This document shows positions 17,397 through 26,165 of a DNA stretch of 64,000 bases, one piece after another; positions within the stretch are counted from its first letter, which is position 1, and every line of letters starts with the position of its first letter. The notes under the pieces are model-generated. The model saw only the letters and a program-made list of their open reading frames with translations. It was not told the origin of the DNA and ran no database searches. Source of the DNA: Prolixibacteraceae bacterium (GTDB taxonomy: Bacteria; Bacteroidota; Bacteroidia; Bacteroidales; Prolixibacteraceae); NCBI GenBank assembly GCA_028683385.1, contig JAQUIJ010000009.1, positions 124,001-188,000 on the forward strand. Direction: 5' to 3'. A program made the translations under genes and the position numbers.

Positions 17397-19418
17397 ATGA
17401 AGACTTTTCAACGATTATTTATATTCCTCATCCTGTTTTTTTCATTTGCTAAATCTTCTGTAGCCCAAAAGTCGATGTCTGATGTGCCTGTTTTTGGAGC
17501 ACAGATTTTTATCGAACCAGGTCAAACTCCGGAAGATATTGATACCTGGTTTCGGATGCTGAAAGGAAACGGCATGAAAACCACACGGATCCGGATGTTC
17601 GAATCGTACATGCACAAAGCGGATGGAACCTGGGATTTCAGTTTGTTTGATTTGGCTTTTAAGTCAGCCGATAAATATGGAATTCAGGTTTATTGTACCA
17701 TTTTCCCATACACCGAAAAAACTGATATTGGTGGGTTCAAATTTCCACGTGACGAAGTTCATCTTCAATCAATCGCCCTGTTTATTGAAAAGCTGGTGAC
17801 ACATTTCAGTCAGTATAAAAGCATGTATGGTTGGGTTTTAATCAACGAACCTGGTGTTTCCGGAAATATTCCGTCTACTGAATTTACGAAAGCCAAATAC
17901 CAGGAATGGTTGCAAAAAAATCCACAAAGCGAGTTTGTTAAAAATGGTTACCCAATTTTGGTTGAGTTGACCGATCAACGTTTTTTACTTGATTACAATA
18001 CCTGGTTTCTGAACTGGATTGCCACTGAAATCAAGAAGTGGGATGCTAAACACGTGCTGCACGTCAATAATCATGCGATGTTTCAGAACTGTGCCGAATA
18101 CAATTTCCCGGAATGGCGGAAGTTCCTGACCACTTTGGGTGGTTCTGCCCATGCCAGTTGGCATTTTGGATATTTCAAGCGTGAACAGTACGCCATGGCT
18201 ATGTCTGCTAATAGCGAAATTGTGCGTTCCGGAGCGGGCGAATTGCCATGGATTATGACCGAAATTCAGGGAGGAAACAATACATACAGCGGAATGGCGC
18301 CATTTTGCCCGACTAAAAACGAGATTGCCCAATGGATGTGGGTCACCGTCGGAACTCAGGGCAAAGGTGGAATCTTCTGGTCGCTGAATCCACGTTCATC
18401 GGGAATTGAAGCAGGAGAGTGGGCCATGCTCGATTTTCAGGATCAACCTTCGGATCGGTTGATTGCCGCTGCTGAAGTTTCAAAAGTAATTGACTCCAAA
18501 CCAGAACTGTTTGCCAATGCACGTGAAGTAGAATCCGGAATCAACATTTTGTATGTACGGCAGTCGCTTTGGGCTGAGAAGAAAATGGCATCGCCTTCGG
18601 TGCAAAATTATGAAGGCCGTTTGGTTGGCGGAGTCATGAAATCGGCCTTAGGTTATTTCGAAACGTTTTCGGAATTGGGCATCAATTGCAGCCTGAAAGA
18701 ATTCGGTGAGTTTGATTTCACGAAGGATGATTATTCTGGTTCTACAATTATTCTGGCACATCAGATTTCCATTCCATCAGAATATGCTCCAAAATTGGAA
18801 GCTTTTGTCGCTAAAGGTGGGAAGTTGATTGTCGATGGATTGACTGGTTTTTTTGACGATAACCTGCACAACACTATTAAAACTGGATTCCCTTTTGCCA
18901 AATTGTTGGGGGGAAATATCAGTGAATTCAAGGCTGTTGATAATTTGTTTGACGTAAAAATAGATCAGCTCACTTTGCCGGCTCACCTTTGGAGAGGTTT
19001 TATCCGGAATACATCCGGGAAAGTAATCTCGACTGTTGATGGCGAACCTGTGGCTACCCGAAACCAATTCGGAAAGGGCGAAACCTTATGGATTCCTTCT
19101 TTACTTGGTTTGGGGGCACGTTTGGGAGGAAACGAACAATTGGCTCAATTACTGGCTCAGGAACTGAAGCCTAATTTCAATAAAGCGCCTTATTCTTTTG
19201 CGTCGCAGCAAAAAGGAATGTTAATGAAGACATTGCAGTCGGGTGATTCGTACATTACCATTTTTGTAAATAAATCAAAAGATTTGAAACGGATTGCTCT
19301 AAATACTACCGATAAGTTTAAAAAGCCCTCTACCTTATTTGCCGACAAAAAAGGAACTGTTTCTGGCGAAACTATTTCTATTTCTCCAGAGGAAACTATG
19401 GTCATTGAGTGGAAGTAA
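17397..19418 (+). CDS. exported clan GH-A glycoside hydrolase (GH42 beta-galactosidase-like)
   Basis: A 673-residue secreted enzyme with a TIM-barrel catalytic domain followed by a GH42-like trimerisation/flavodoxin-like region (residues about 440-570, LVGGVMKSALGYFETFSELG to GKLIVDGLTGFF) and a short beta domain. The signal peptide ends near KSSVAQ. Acid/base Glu151 is in WVLINEPG and the probable nucleophile Glu289 in WIMTEIQGG, the spacing expected of clan GH-A. The upstream GTG at 17349 in frame is rejected because it would overlap the -7 box and bury the signal peptide. Substrate (beta-galactoside, arabinogalactan or other) cannot be fixed; no sugar transporter lies beside it. Confidence 0.75.
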   Translation: MKTFQRLFIFLILFFSFAKSSVAQKSMSDVPVFGAQIFIEPGQTPEDIDTWFRMLKGNGMKTTRIRMFESYMHKADGTWDFSLFDLAFKSADKYGIQVYCTIFPYTEKTDIGGFKFPRDEVHLQSIALFIEKLVTHFSQYKSMYGWVLINEPGVSGNIPSTEFTKAKYQEWLQKNPQSEFVKNGYPILVELTDQRFLLDYNTWFLNWIATEIKKWDAKHVLHVNNHAMFQNCAEYNFPEWRKFLTTLGGSAHASWHFGYFKREQYAMAMSANSEIVRSGAGELPWIMTEIQGGNNTYSGMAPFCPTKNEIAQWMWVTVGTQGKGGIFWSLNPRSSGIEAGEWAMLDFQDQPSDRLIAAAEVSKVIDSKPELFANAREVESGINILYVRQSLWAEKKMASPSVQNYEGRLVGGVMKSALGYFETFSELGINCSLKEFGEFDFTKDDYSGSTIILAHQISIPSEYAPKLEAFVAKGGKLIVDGLTGFFDDNLHNTIKTGFPFAKLLGGNISEFKAVDNLFDVKIDQLTLPAHLWRGFIRNTSGKVISTVDGEPVATRNQFGKGETLWIPSLLGLGARLGGNEQLAQLLAQELKPNFNKAPYSFASQQKGMLMKTLQSGDSYITIFVNKSKDLKRIALNTTDKFKKPSTLFADKKGTVSGETISISPEETMVIEWK

Positions 19419-19456
19419 TCGTTGGTTTTATTGATTTTGAGAAAATGTTTAAATTT

Positions 19457-19587
19457 CTCCGTAAGGAGATAAATATCAATAGAAAAAGCACATCATTAAA
19501 CCAGATTTCCCTTAGGGAATTAACATTTTAACTGTTAATGTCCTAACGGACAATAGATTTTATTGTTGATTTTTTTTCTATTGATAT
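19457..19587. repeat. palindromic intergenic element with 15-bp inverted ends
   Basis: ATATCAATAGAAAAA (19473-19487) and TTTTTCTATTGATAT (19573-19587) are perfect inverted repeats bounding 115 bases. Within or next to them are small hairpins: CTCC-GTAA-GGAG (19457-19468), TTCCCTTAGGGAA (19507-19519), TTAACA/TGTTAA (19520-19538) and GTCC-TAAC-GGAC (19540-19551). There is no coding frame. It resembles a non-autonomous dispersed repeat. Confidence 0.6.
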
Positions 19588-19643
19588 GAATGCTCTATGG
19601 GCAAAAAAACAATTTGAAAAGCTACAAAACTTAACCCGAATTT

Positions 19644-20537
19644 ATGAATCGTTTTCAGGAACAGGATGTTATTCAATTGTGCATCGAAAGGCTGACAAAC
19701 ATTTATGGTTCGTCGGTTCGATTGAAGGACTCCCGATCAGTTGGGGGCGGATGTATCAATAATGCCGTGAAAATAAGCACATCGGTTGGCGACTTTTTCC
19801 TGAAATGGAATGCTACGGATCATGCTGAACTATTTCTGAAAGAAGCTTTTGGCCTAAATGAAATGCGTCTTGCAGGTTCTTCGCTGGTCATTCCTGAGGT
19901 TATCTGGAGTAAAGAAGTTGATGACTTTCCCGGACTATTGCTGATGGAATATTTGCAGCCGGCAAGTAATACTTATGGAATGGATGAGCGGTTGGGAAGA
20001 GGAATCGCTCAGCTTCACCGAAAAGCCGCTTCTGCATTTGGCTTCCATCATTCGAATTACTGCGGAACAACCCTTCAGGATAATACCTGGAGTGATAGCT
20101 GGCCTGAATTTTATGCTCAGCGTCGGATTTGGAGCTTGGTTGAACAGATAAAGAAATCGAGGGGAATGTCGATAGAAGAGCAGAAAATCTATGAAAAACT
20201 GGTTGTCCGAATTCCTGTTTTGCTTCCAAATCAAGCGGTCCCATCGCTTATTCACGGCGATTTGTGGTCGGGAAATTACATGTACACGGCCAATGGCTCT
20301 GCATTGATTGATCCGGCTTGTTACTATGCCGATCGCGAAATGGAACTGGGAATGATGAAGTTATTTGGTGGATTTTCTTCCCGCGTTTGGGAAGCTTATC
20401 AGGAAGAGTTTCCGCTTCCGGATGATTGGAAAGAAAGAAACCGGTTGTACCAGCTTTACCATGTTCTGAACCATTACCTGTTGTTTGGTGTTTCGTATGG
20501 GCAACAGGCGCTTGAAATAACCCATGAATACCTTTGA
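19644..20537 (+). CDS. fructosamine/ketosamine-3-kinase family protein
   Basis: Likely phosphorylates the sugar part of glycated amines or proteins so that they fall apart (deglycation). It is 297 residues with an aminoglycoside-phosphotransferase-like fold: N-lobe SVGGGCINNAVKI and FFLKWN (ATP-anchoring Lys), hinge LLLMEYLQP, catalytic loop SLIHGDLWSGNYMY and metal-binding ALIDPACYYADREMELGM, all diagnostic of the fructosamine kinase family. It is followed after 9 bases by a small membrane-protein gene, probably one transcript. Bacterial members vary in substrate, so the specific ketosamine is unknown. Confidence 0.9.
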   Translation: MNRFQEQDVIQLCIERLTNIYGSSVRLKDSRSVGGGCINNAVKISTSVGDFFLKWNATDHAELFLKEAFGLNEMRLAGSSLVIPEVIWSKEVDDFPGLLLMEYLQPASNTYGMDERLGRGIAQLHRKAASAFGFHHSNYCGTTLQDNTWSDSWPEFYAQRRIWSLVEQIKKSRGMSIEEQKIYEKLVVRIPVLLPNQAVPSLIHGDLWSGNYMYTANGSALIDPACYYADREMELGMMKLFGGFSSRVWEAYQEEFPLPDDWKERNRLYQLYHVLNHYLLFGVSYGQQALEITHEYL

Positions 20538-20546
20538 AAAACTCAA

Positions 20547-20807
20547 ATGACAAAAACGATTGGGTATATTATATTTGGAATTTCCATGTTGGTGTGGTTG
20601 TTGATTCCGGCAGTACCGTTTCTGGGGTTTTCTGTCGGGAAGGCTGCCGCAATAACTACCGGATTGATCGTAGCTGGTGAGATAACCTTTTACCTCAGTA
20701 TTTTCCTGATTGGCAAGGAATTTTTGGTCAAAATCAAAAATAAATTCAGGCGAAGGAAAGCAAAAACGAATCCTTCGTCAGAAGAATCTGAATCGGCGGA
20801 TTTATAG
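20547..20807 (+). CDS. small two-helix membrane protein (transporter-suffix-domain type)
   Basis: An 86-residue protein with two hydrophobic helices (residues about 5-27 and 35-57) and a strongly basic tail (KIKNKFRRRKAKTN), so the C-terminus is probably cytoplasmic. The pattern IGYIIFGISMLVWLLIPAVPFL resembles the short 'transporter suffix domain' family, whose function is unknown. It follows the fructosamine kinase-like gene by 9 bases and converges with the minus-strand gene 14 bases further on. Confidence 0.65.
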   Translation: MTKTIGYIIFGISMLVWLLIPAVPFLGFSVGKAAAITTGLIVAGEITFYLSIFLIGKEFLVKIKNKFRRRKAKTNPSSEESESADL

Positions 20808-20821
20808 GCTGGAGAAATTTT

Positions 20822-21904
20822 TTATATTCTTTTCAGTAATCGAAATATCATTCTTAACAATCGATACAATCCCCAACTTACTAAAGCAATAACAGCCAGG
20901 AACACTACCATTAGGAGGAATGGATGGTCAAAAATTACAAAGATGAATCCGATGGCTCTGTTTATTTTCTGTTGTTTTGTTATTTCACTCTGAATATCAG
21001 GAGTCTTCTGACTAAAATCGATCGATTCAATCTTTGTTAGAAAATTTTGTTGAACCGAAGTTTCCAGGCAAAAGATATGAATTTCGTTGGTAAATTGTGA
21101 AGCAATCAGAATATCGCGTTCCAGATTATCCCAGGTGATTGCTTTTAGTTCAACTCCTTCGATTTTTACTCCACCTCCGGTACTGCCCAATGCAACTGGC
21201 ATATCCTTTTGATGATAGACAGGAATGATTGCCGGATTGTTCAGTGCGCTGGTGTATAACATTGGAATTTCAATATCAGTTTTGATATCGATTATTCCCA
21301 TTAATTTTTGTGCCGATGTGGTTTTTTTTGCCCTTTCTTCGTAAATGAACGGAATGAGATAGCTTTCAACTGTATAGCCATCATTTTTCATCGTCGATAC
21401 TAATCTTTGATATACTTCTTTCCCTTCCTCAATTGATTGGTCATCGTAAAGTCGCTTGTATGCTTTCCATGCTAACTGCCACGGGTGTGAAATAGCTAGT
21501 TTAGCATCGTTTATATCGAGTTCAAGGTCAATCCCAATTCCTTCCCATTTCAAATTGTTTTCAGCCGTCCATGCTTTAAAATCGGCATACCGTTTTTCAG
21601 CTTTTGCCCCGTTGTACATGTTAAACCAATAGCCTTCCTCTTCCGGTAGAAGCAACCATGCAACAATTGGAATACCTGCCTGATTCAGTTTTTGAATGGT
21701 CATCGTTCGTTCCGGACTAAAATCATGAAGGCCAATGCGAACTTCGACCTTCATTTTTACTAGTTGATTAATAAGCGCCGAATCAGCAAACAATTCGCTA
21801 AACTCTTTGCCCTGAAGTTCGCAGAAAAATGAAAAATGTGGTTTAACAGCGTATGCCAGAGTTAACGAAAGGATAAGAGAAATTGAAAGTACAAGTTTCT
21901 TCAT
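20822..21904 (-). CDS. exported protein of unknown function with C-terminal membrane anchor
   Basis: A 360-residue protein I cannot assign. It begins with a signal peptide (to about residue 19), then a soluble domain of about 280 residues, and ends in a membrane helix (residues about 320-348, FLLMVVFLAVIALVSWGLY) followed by a basic tail. Several stretches look like TIM-barrel strands: VEVRIGLHDF, GIPIVAWLLLP, WEGIGIDLELD and EIPMLYTSA; the acidic GIDLELDIND motif could hold catalytic or metal-binding carboxylates, as in glycosidase-like barrels. That reading is inference. Upstream is the two-component pair on the same strand, 67 bases away. Confidence 0.6.
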   Translation of the reverse strand: MKKLVLSISLILSLTLAYAVKPHFSFFCELQGKEFSELFADSALINQLVKMKVEVRIGLHDFSPERTMTIQKLNQAGIPIVAWLLLPEEEGYWFNMYNGAKAEKRYADFKAWTAENNLKWEGIGIDLELDINDAKLAISHPWQLAWKAYKRLYDDQSIEEGKEVYQRLVSTMKNDGYTVESYLIPFIYEERAKKTTSAQKLMGIIDIKTDIEIPMLYTSALNNPAIIPVYHQKDMPVALGSTGGGVKIEGVELKAITWDNLERDILIASQFTNEIHIFCLETSVQQNFLTKIESIDFSQKTPDIQSEITKQQKINRAIGFIFVIFDHPFLLMVVFLAVIALVSWGLYRLLRMIFRLLKRI

Positions 21905-21971
21905 CGTTTAGGTCTTTGAGAGGAACTAAAGTAAGAATAAAGTCCTTTATTTCAAGACATAAAAAATAATT

Positions 21972-22628
21972 CTACAACTCGACAAGCTTGTTTTTGATAG
22001 CGTAAACCACCAGTTGGGCGGTATTCTTACTTTCGCTTTTTTCGAGAATATTAGCGCGGTGCTTGTCAACCGTGCGTTTGCTGATGAAGAGTTTATCGCC
22101 AATTTCCTGATTGGAGAGTCCTTGGCAAATCAGGATCAGGATTTCCATTTCGCGCTCCGAAAGTTCAGCATGAACTTCTTTACTTCTTGATGACGATTTC
22201 AGGCTGGCAACCAGGTTTTGAAGCAATTCCGAAGAGAAGAACGATCCGCCTTCATAAACCACGTCAAGGGCGGTTTTTACCTCTTTAATGTCCGAATTTT
22301 TCAGAACAAAACCTTTCACGCCGGCATTCACCATTTTGTAGTAATAATCTTCTTCACCATACATCGATAAAGTGATGATTTTGATGTCGGGATACAACTT
22401 CTGCGCGATTGTGGCCGCCTCAATTCCATCCATAACCGGCATATTGATGTCGAGCAAAACTAAGTCGGGTACATCTTTTTCAAGCAGCTCAATAAATTGT
22501 TTACCGTTGGCGGCCTCCGCAACTACCTGGTAGTCTTCAAGCGTATTTAATAAAATCCGCAACCCATTTCTGAAAAGGGTATGATCGTCGACGATAATTA
22601 CTTTTCGTTTTGTTGGTTTACTCGTCAT
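21972..22628 (-). CDS. NarL/LuxR-family response regulator
   Basis: A 218-residue two-domain regulator. The receiver carries the acidic pair Asp14-Asp15, phospho-acceptor Asp60 (PDLVLLDINMP) and the conserved switch and Lys positions (ITLSMYGEE, GFVLKNS). The C-terminal LuxR-type helix-turn-helix is LSNQEIGDKLFISKRTVDKHRANIL. Its start overlaps the 3' end of the histidine kinase gene by 11 bases, so the two are a cognate, translationally coupled pair. Targets are not visible; the TauE-family exporter gene upstream on the same strand is one candidate. Confidence 0.95.
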   Translation of the reverse strand: MTSKPTKRKVIIVDDHTLFRNGLRILLNTLEDYQVVAEAANGKQFIELLEKDVPDLVLLDINMPVMDGIEAATIAQKLYPDIKIITLSMYGEEDYYYKMVNAGVKGFVLKNSDIKEVKTALDVVYEGGSFFSSELLQNLVASLKSSSRSKEVHAELSEREMEILILICQGLSNQEIGDKLFISKRTVDKHRANILEKSESKNTAQLVVYAIKNKLVEL

Positions 22629-23580
22629 GCATCAGTACTTTAATGGTTACCAAAGTTCCTTTTTTGTTCTCACTTTCTATGTTTATTTCACCCTTCAACG
22701 AATTAATACGTGAATAAATATTTGAAAATCCCATTCCGCTACCGCCTTGTTGTTCAATTATTTTGCTCACGTCAAAACCTTTACCGTCATCGCTGTAAAT
22801 GATGGTGATATAATCATTATCAGTAATCGTCAAAGATATGTTAATCTTTTTTGCATGCGCATGTTTGATGGTATTGTTTATCAGTTCGCAAATAACCCTG
22901 TACAAAACGACCTCAACACTGGCATCAAACCGTTCATCTTTCAGCTCAGTAATCAGGTTGATCCGTATGGTTTTTGTGATGTTGATTTTGCTAGCGAAGT
23001 TGTTGAGTGCCCGCACCAATCCGAAGTTATTCAGGATATGCGGACTCAGATTATCCGAGATTTCTTTCAGACTTTTGATGGCTTCGTTAATGACCAGTTC
23101 AGTATTTTCAACAATTTCGCGCGAGGCTTCGTCGTGTTTCATTTGTGCCAGCGACGAAACCGACATTTTCACGCTCGAAAGCAATGGCCCAAGCCCGTCG
23201 TGCAGGTCTTTGGCGAAACGTTTTCGCTCTTTTTCTTCGGTTTGAATGATGGTATTCAGGAACATTTTTTCGGTCAGCCGCCGCGAATCTTCAGTTCGTT
23301 TCATGTACTTAAAAATTTTCTGAATCATAAAAACCCCAATGGCGAAAGCCAGCGAAGTGATTACACCTCCCCAGACAAAAATTTCGCGGTAATCCTGAGG
23401 TTTAATGTCGCTGATATAAGGCAGAAACTCGACCAGACGCATTATGGCCATCAGGATAAAACCCAGTGTGAGCAACATCCACGACGAATTATACTTGGTG
23501 ACACGAGTTAGTTTGACGGCTACTCCAACAGCAAAAAACTGTAGTACGATAGCAATGACGAACAATATTTTCAGGATCAT
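22618..23580 (-). CDS. membrane sensor histidine kinase (HisKA_3 / NarX type)
   Basis: A 320-residue kinase from the ATG at 23580; a longer frame begins at a TTG 21 bases earlier. Three membrane helices (roughly residues 2-24, 33-53 and 68-88) leave almost no extracytoplasmic domain, so the signal is probably sensed in or near the membrane. The dimerisation/phosphoacceptor motif is RFAKDLHDGLGP with His127; the ATPase has the N box ELINNTIKHAHAK and G box SDDGKGFD, then GGSGMGFSNIYSR. It precedes and overlaps the response regulator gene. Stimulus unknown. Confidence 0.93.
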   Translation of the reverse strand: MILKILFVIAIVLQFFAVGVAVKLTRVTKYNSSWMLLTLGFILMAIMRLVEFLPYISDIKPQDYREIFVWGGVITSLAFAIGVFMIQKIFKYMKRTEDSRRLTEKMFLNTIIQTEEKERKRFAKDLHDGLGPLLSSVKMSVSSLAQMKHDEASREIVENTELVINEAIKSLKEISDNLSPHILNNFGLVRALNNFASKINITKTIRINLITELKDERFDASVEVVLYRVICELINNTIKHAHAKKINISLTITDNDYITIIYSDDGKGFDVSKIIEQQGGSGMGFSNIYSRINSLKGEINIESENKKGTLVTIKVLMHDE

Positions 23581-23660
23581 ATTCTGTCGATTTTGTTGCA
23601 AACAAAGTTACAAGGTAATGTGATCTTTTGAAGCTGAGACTGAATTTAAATTTCAGTCTG

Positions 23661-24524
23661 CTATCTTGATTTCTCAATATGTGCCGATCGTAGCATCATT
23701 AGCGAAGTATAGAAAACAACGACGCAAACAATCCACTTCAAGATAACCAACGGCAACGATTTAACTACGTAAGCTGCAAGAAAAACTCCTGCAATTCCAG
23801 CCACAGTAAGAGCAATGGCTGTTTTTCGGTCGTAAGCATTTTCTTTAATAAACCTCGAACTTCCGGCTACCATCAACATGGCTGTGGAAGTCATCATAAT
23901 TGGGAAAGCGGTTAATGGATGCATACCCAAGCCGTAGGTCATTGCCATACAAGGTGCATAAAATCCAATGCCAATGCTTTGCAGGGCACCAAAAATAAAA
24001 CTCATCACTATAATGAAGGCCAATTTCCATCCCGACAATCCAATGGCTTCACCACCTACCGGTAACCAATTTAGAAGTCCTGCCAGTATGATTGTCGCAA
24101 CAACTAAAAGACCAAAGCCCATTCCTTCCTGAATTTTTCGGCGTGGCATCCGCGAAACAATTCCTGCACCCAGAACAGCTCCGACAGGTGCAGCAGTCGA
24201 TACCGATACCAGAGTAACCGGGTCAACGTGAACAGAAGTCATAAAAATAAAGGCTTGAACGACTGTCGGTAACGTATTTCCTACATTCATCGTTCCGGGC
24301 ATAAGCCGATCGTCAACCATCTTGAAAAGTTTAAATAATGCTGTTTGTTGTGCAAAGCTCCCGATGCCTAATGTGTCAAGAAAATTGGTGATAAAGCCAA
24401 TTCCAAGTAGTCCGGTGGCGGATTTGTTGGAAAGCGATTTCCGATTCCGGTACACGTCTTTGAAATAGAAAAAGCTAAAGAAACTGGTTAACAAACCAAG
24501 AATGGATTGCAGTAAAATTCCCAT
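23661..24524 (-). CDS. TauE/SafE-family anion exporter
   Basis: A 287-residue multi-pass membrane protein with about eight hydrophobic segments and the two-fold repeat of the TauE/SafE family (FITNFLDTLGIGSFAQQTALFK in the first half; IGFYAPCMAMTYGLGMHPLTAFPIMMTSTA in the second). Known members move sulfite, sulfoacetate or other organosulfur anions. It is encoded 80 bases upstream of the sensor kinase on the same strand, which makes control by that pair possible but unproven. Confidence 0.85.
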   Translation of the reverse strand: MGILLQSILGLLTSFFSFFYFKDVYRNRKSLSNKSATGLLGIGFITNFLDTLGIGSFAQQTALFKLFKMVDDRLMPGTMNVGNTLPTVVQAFIFMTSVHVDPVTLVSVSTAAPVGAVLGAGIVSRMPRRKIQEGMGFGLLVVATIILAGLLNWLPVGGEAIGLSGWKLAFIIVMSFIFGALQSIGIGFYAPCMAMTYGLGMHPLTAFPIMMTSTAMLMVAGSSRFIKENAYDRKTAIALTVAGIAGVFLAAYVVKSLPLVILKWIVCVVVFYTSLMMLRSAHIEKSR

Positions 24525-24786
24525 ATTTTGTCGGTAATGTTAAAACCTAAAACTACGAAAGAACCGGATGGAATGCAAATCGGGTCGACAAACCCCGGAA
24601 GATTGGTAATCGTTACATTTTGGTAAGATATGCCGTGAAAACAGTACGAAAATGTAGGATATTTTTCAGGCCAATACGTTTAATGTGCAAATTTTTAATG
24701 TTTTAGATTTTGAGGTATAAGTTTTGAATGAGCTCGATCGTCAAGATTTATTACTGAGAGAATATTTGAAACTAAAATTCACAGCC

Positions 24787-25185
24787 ATGAAGATTATTTT
24801 ACCGGTTACCGAGGATACCGCTTCAGGAAGAAGTATTGCCCGTGGTTTTTACAAAGCCGATTTGGCGTGCATTTACAATTGCATCAATCAAACCAAAGAA
24901 TGGCTACCAACCCAAAGCATCAGTAGGGATGCAGGCGATTTGGGAGACGCGCTTAAGCGAATTGGTATAGGCGCTGTAATCAGTTACCAGATGCCTTTAA
25001 TGGCGCTTGGTTTCTTTACCGATAGCGGATTGACTGTTTACAAAGCTGAGAGTGGAAATATTGAGGAAAACATTCGCATGTTTACCGAAAACCGGCTGAA
25101 ACCTCTGACCAATGCAACTTCAAAGAGCGGTTCGGCTTGCACCAGCTCATGCGGTTCGTGCAGCTCAACATCTTGTCAATCTTAA
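24787..25185 (+). CDS. NifX-like dinitrogenase-cofactor-family protein with Cys-rich tail
   Basis: A 132-residue protein resembling the NifX/NifB C-terminal fold: MKIILPVTEDTASGRSIARGFYKADLACIYN at the N-terminus (given here by its first strand and Phe/Ala region), a middle GDALKRIGIGAVISYQMPLMALGFF and a final VYKAESGNIEENIRMF helix. The last 20 residues hold four Cys in CTSSCGSCSSTSC, a likely metal site. I use ATG 24787; the frame opens earlier at a TTG (24724). No nif structural genes are near. It starts a three-gene plus-strand run with two small unknowns, so an Fe-S or metal carrier role is inferred. Confidence 0.65.
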   Translation: MKIILPVTEDTASGRSIARGFYKADLACIYNCINQTKEWLPTQSISRDAGDLGDALKRIGIGAVISYQMPLMALGFFTDSGLTVYKAESGNIEENIRMFTENRLKPLTNATSKSGSACTSSCGSCSSTSCQS

Positions 25186-25196
25186 AAACAAAAATT

Positions 25197-25415
25197 ATGG
25201 CACTGGGAAAATCAATCAATTTTATACGGAAATTCATTAAGGATAGTGAATTCAGACACGAATGCAATAAAAGTTCGAAAGAAGAACTTCTGAAAAATCT
25301 TGATTTTAATGAAACAGAATTTGAAGATGCCATCAATATGCAACTGGTAAAATGCCAGTCGTACGAAGAGGCTGAACGCATCCATCAAATCAAATTCTGG
25401 TTTGATGTGCTTTAG
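25197..25415 (+). CDS. 72-residue protein resembling a Nif11-like domain
   Basis: Begins at ATG 25197, 11 bases after the NifX-like gene. The layout SINFIRKFIKDSEFR, then KEELLKNLDFNETEFEDAIN, recalls the Nif11 helical domain (short helix, loop, helix with hydrophobic spacing), but the match is only by eye. The C-terminus has the segment YEEAERIHQIKFWFDVL. There is no signal peptide or membrane helix. It may work with the two neighbours in the same transcript. Confidence 0.55.
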   Translation: MALGKSINFIRKFIKDSEFRHECNKSSKEELLKNLDFNETEFEDAINMQLVKCQSYEEAERIHQIKFWFDVL

Positions 25416-25445
25416 GAAAACCCACGAACAATTAAAACTGACACG

Positions 25446-25745
25446 ATGATAATTCGGGATTTAGAAAAAGTGAGAGCATCAATAAAAGAGGCCACCGACC
25501 TTGATGTTGCTTACGCCTACGACGATCTGGTGTTTCCGGAACATGCGGCATTCATGATTGAGTTTGATGCTGAAACCGACAAAAAGCTTTATTGCTATTT
25601 CCATGTGGATTGTCTGCCAGATTCCAAGACTGAAATCCTGGATCAGCTCACTCAGTCATTTAAAAAACGGGGCTGTAAATTGTTTTCTAAAGGCCTGTTT
25701 TCCCTGAATCAGAAAGGGGAGGAAATAGAAATTCGGTTTGTTTGA
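25446..25745 (+). CDS. conserved-looking 99-residue protein of unknown function
   Basis: Third gene of the run, 30 bases after the Nif11-like gene and followed by a strong hairpin. It is a soluble, acidic protein with alternating strands and helices (MIIRDLEKVRASIKEA, FMIEFDAETDKKLYCYFHVDC, LDQLTQSFKKRGCKLF). Three Cys residues are present (YCYFHVDC and GCKLF). I do not recognise the family. Confidence 0.5.
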   Translation: MIIRDLEKVRASIKEATDLDVAYAYDDLVFPEHAAFMIEFDAETDKKLYCYFHVDCLPDSKTEILDQLTQSFKKRGCKLFSKGLFSLNQKGEEIEIRFV

Positions 25746-25747
25746 AG

Positions 25748-25787
25748 TTAAGGATTCCATCCTTTTTTAGAGGGATGGAATCCTTAA
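25748..25787. terminator. perfect 15-bp hairpin between convergent genes
   Basis: TTAAGGATTCCATCC (25748-25762) and GGATGGAATCCTTAA (25773-25787) are exact inverted copies around a 10-base loop. It lies between the 99-residue gene on the plus strand and the YCII gene on the minus strand. No long T tract follows, but position and stability suggest a bidirectional transcription end. Confidence 0.7.
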
Positions 25788-25789
25788 TC

Positions 25790-26134
25790 TTAATTGTTAC
25801 TGATTTCCCTCACTTCAACTGAAGTTCCTTTTCCTGCCAGAATAGGGCAGCCTTTAGCGAGTTCGGTGGCTTCGTCGAGCGAGGAGGCCAGAATAAGAAT
25901 GTAACCCAGTATGGATTCTTTATTTTCGGGAACTGATTCTACTGAAATTTCGCCATTGCTGCGAATAATTTTTCCTTTCGAAGTCAAATGATTTCCTCCT
26001 TCGGCCAGATGGTTTTGGTCAACCAAATCGTTTATCCAGTCCATCCACCGGTTATTTCGTTCCCGGGTTTCTGCTGCTGAAATACTTGCAATATCTTGGT
26101 AATTGGCTCTGAACAGTAGAATAAATTCTTTCAT
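25790..26134 (-). CDS. YCII-related domain protein
   Basis: A 114-residue single-domain protein of the YCII/DGPF dimeric alpha-beta barrel class: MKEFILLFRANYQD, a helix RERNNRWMDWINDL, and the typical ILGYILILASSLDEATELAKGCP followed by VEVREI. The family is of uncertain function; some act on small molecules or sit beside ECF sigma factors, but none is here. It stands alone, with a palindromic intergenic element upstream. Confidence 0.8.
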   Translation of the reverse strand: MKEFILLFRANYQDIASISAAETRERNNRWMDWINDLVDQNHLAEGGNHLTSKGKIIRSNGEISVESVPENKESILGYILILASSLDEATELAKGCPILAGKGTSVEVREISNN

Positions 26135-26165
26135 GACGATTGATTTTGCGAGTTTAAGTTAAAAG

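Noticed and set aside
22747-23511. A 254-codon open frame on the plus strand opposite the histidine kinase gene
   Set aside because: It lies wholly antisense to a protein with complete kinase motifs; its translation has no domain-like pattern.
24787-25185. NifX-like protein as evidence of nitrogen fixation
   Set aside because: No nifHDK, nifB, nifE or nifN is present; the fold is used by other metal-handling proteins.
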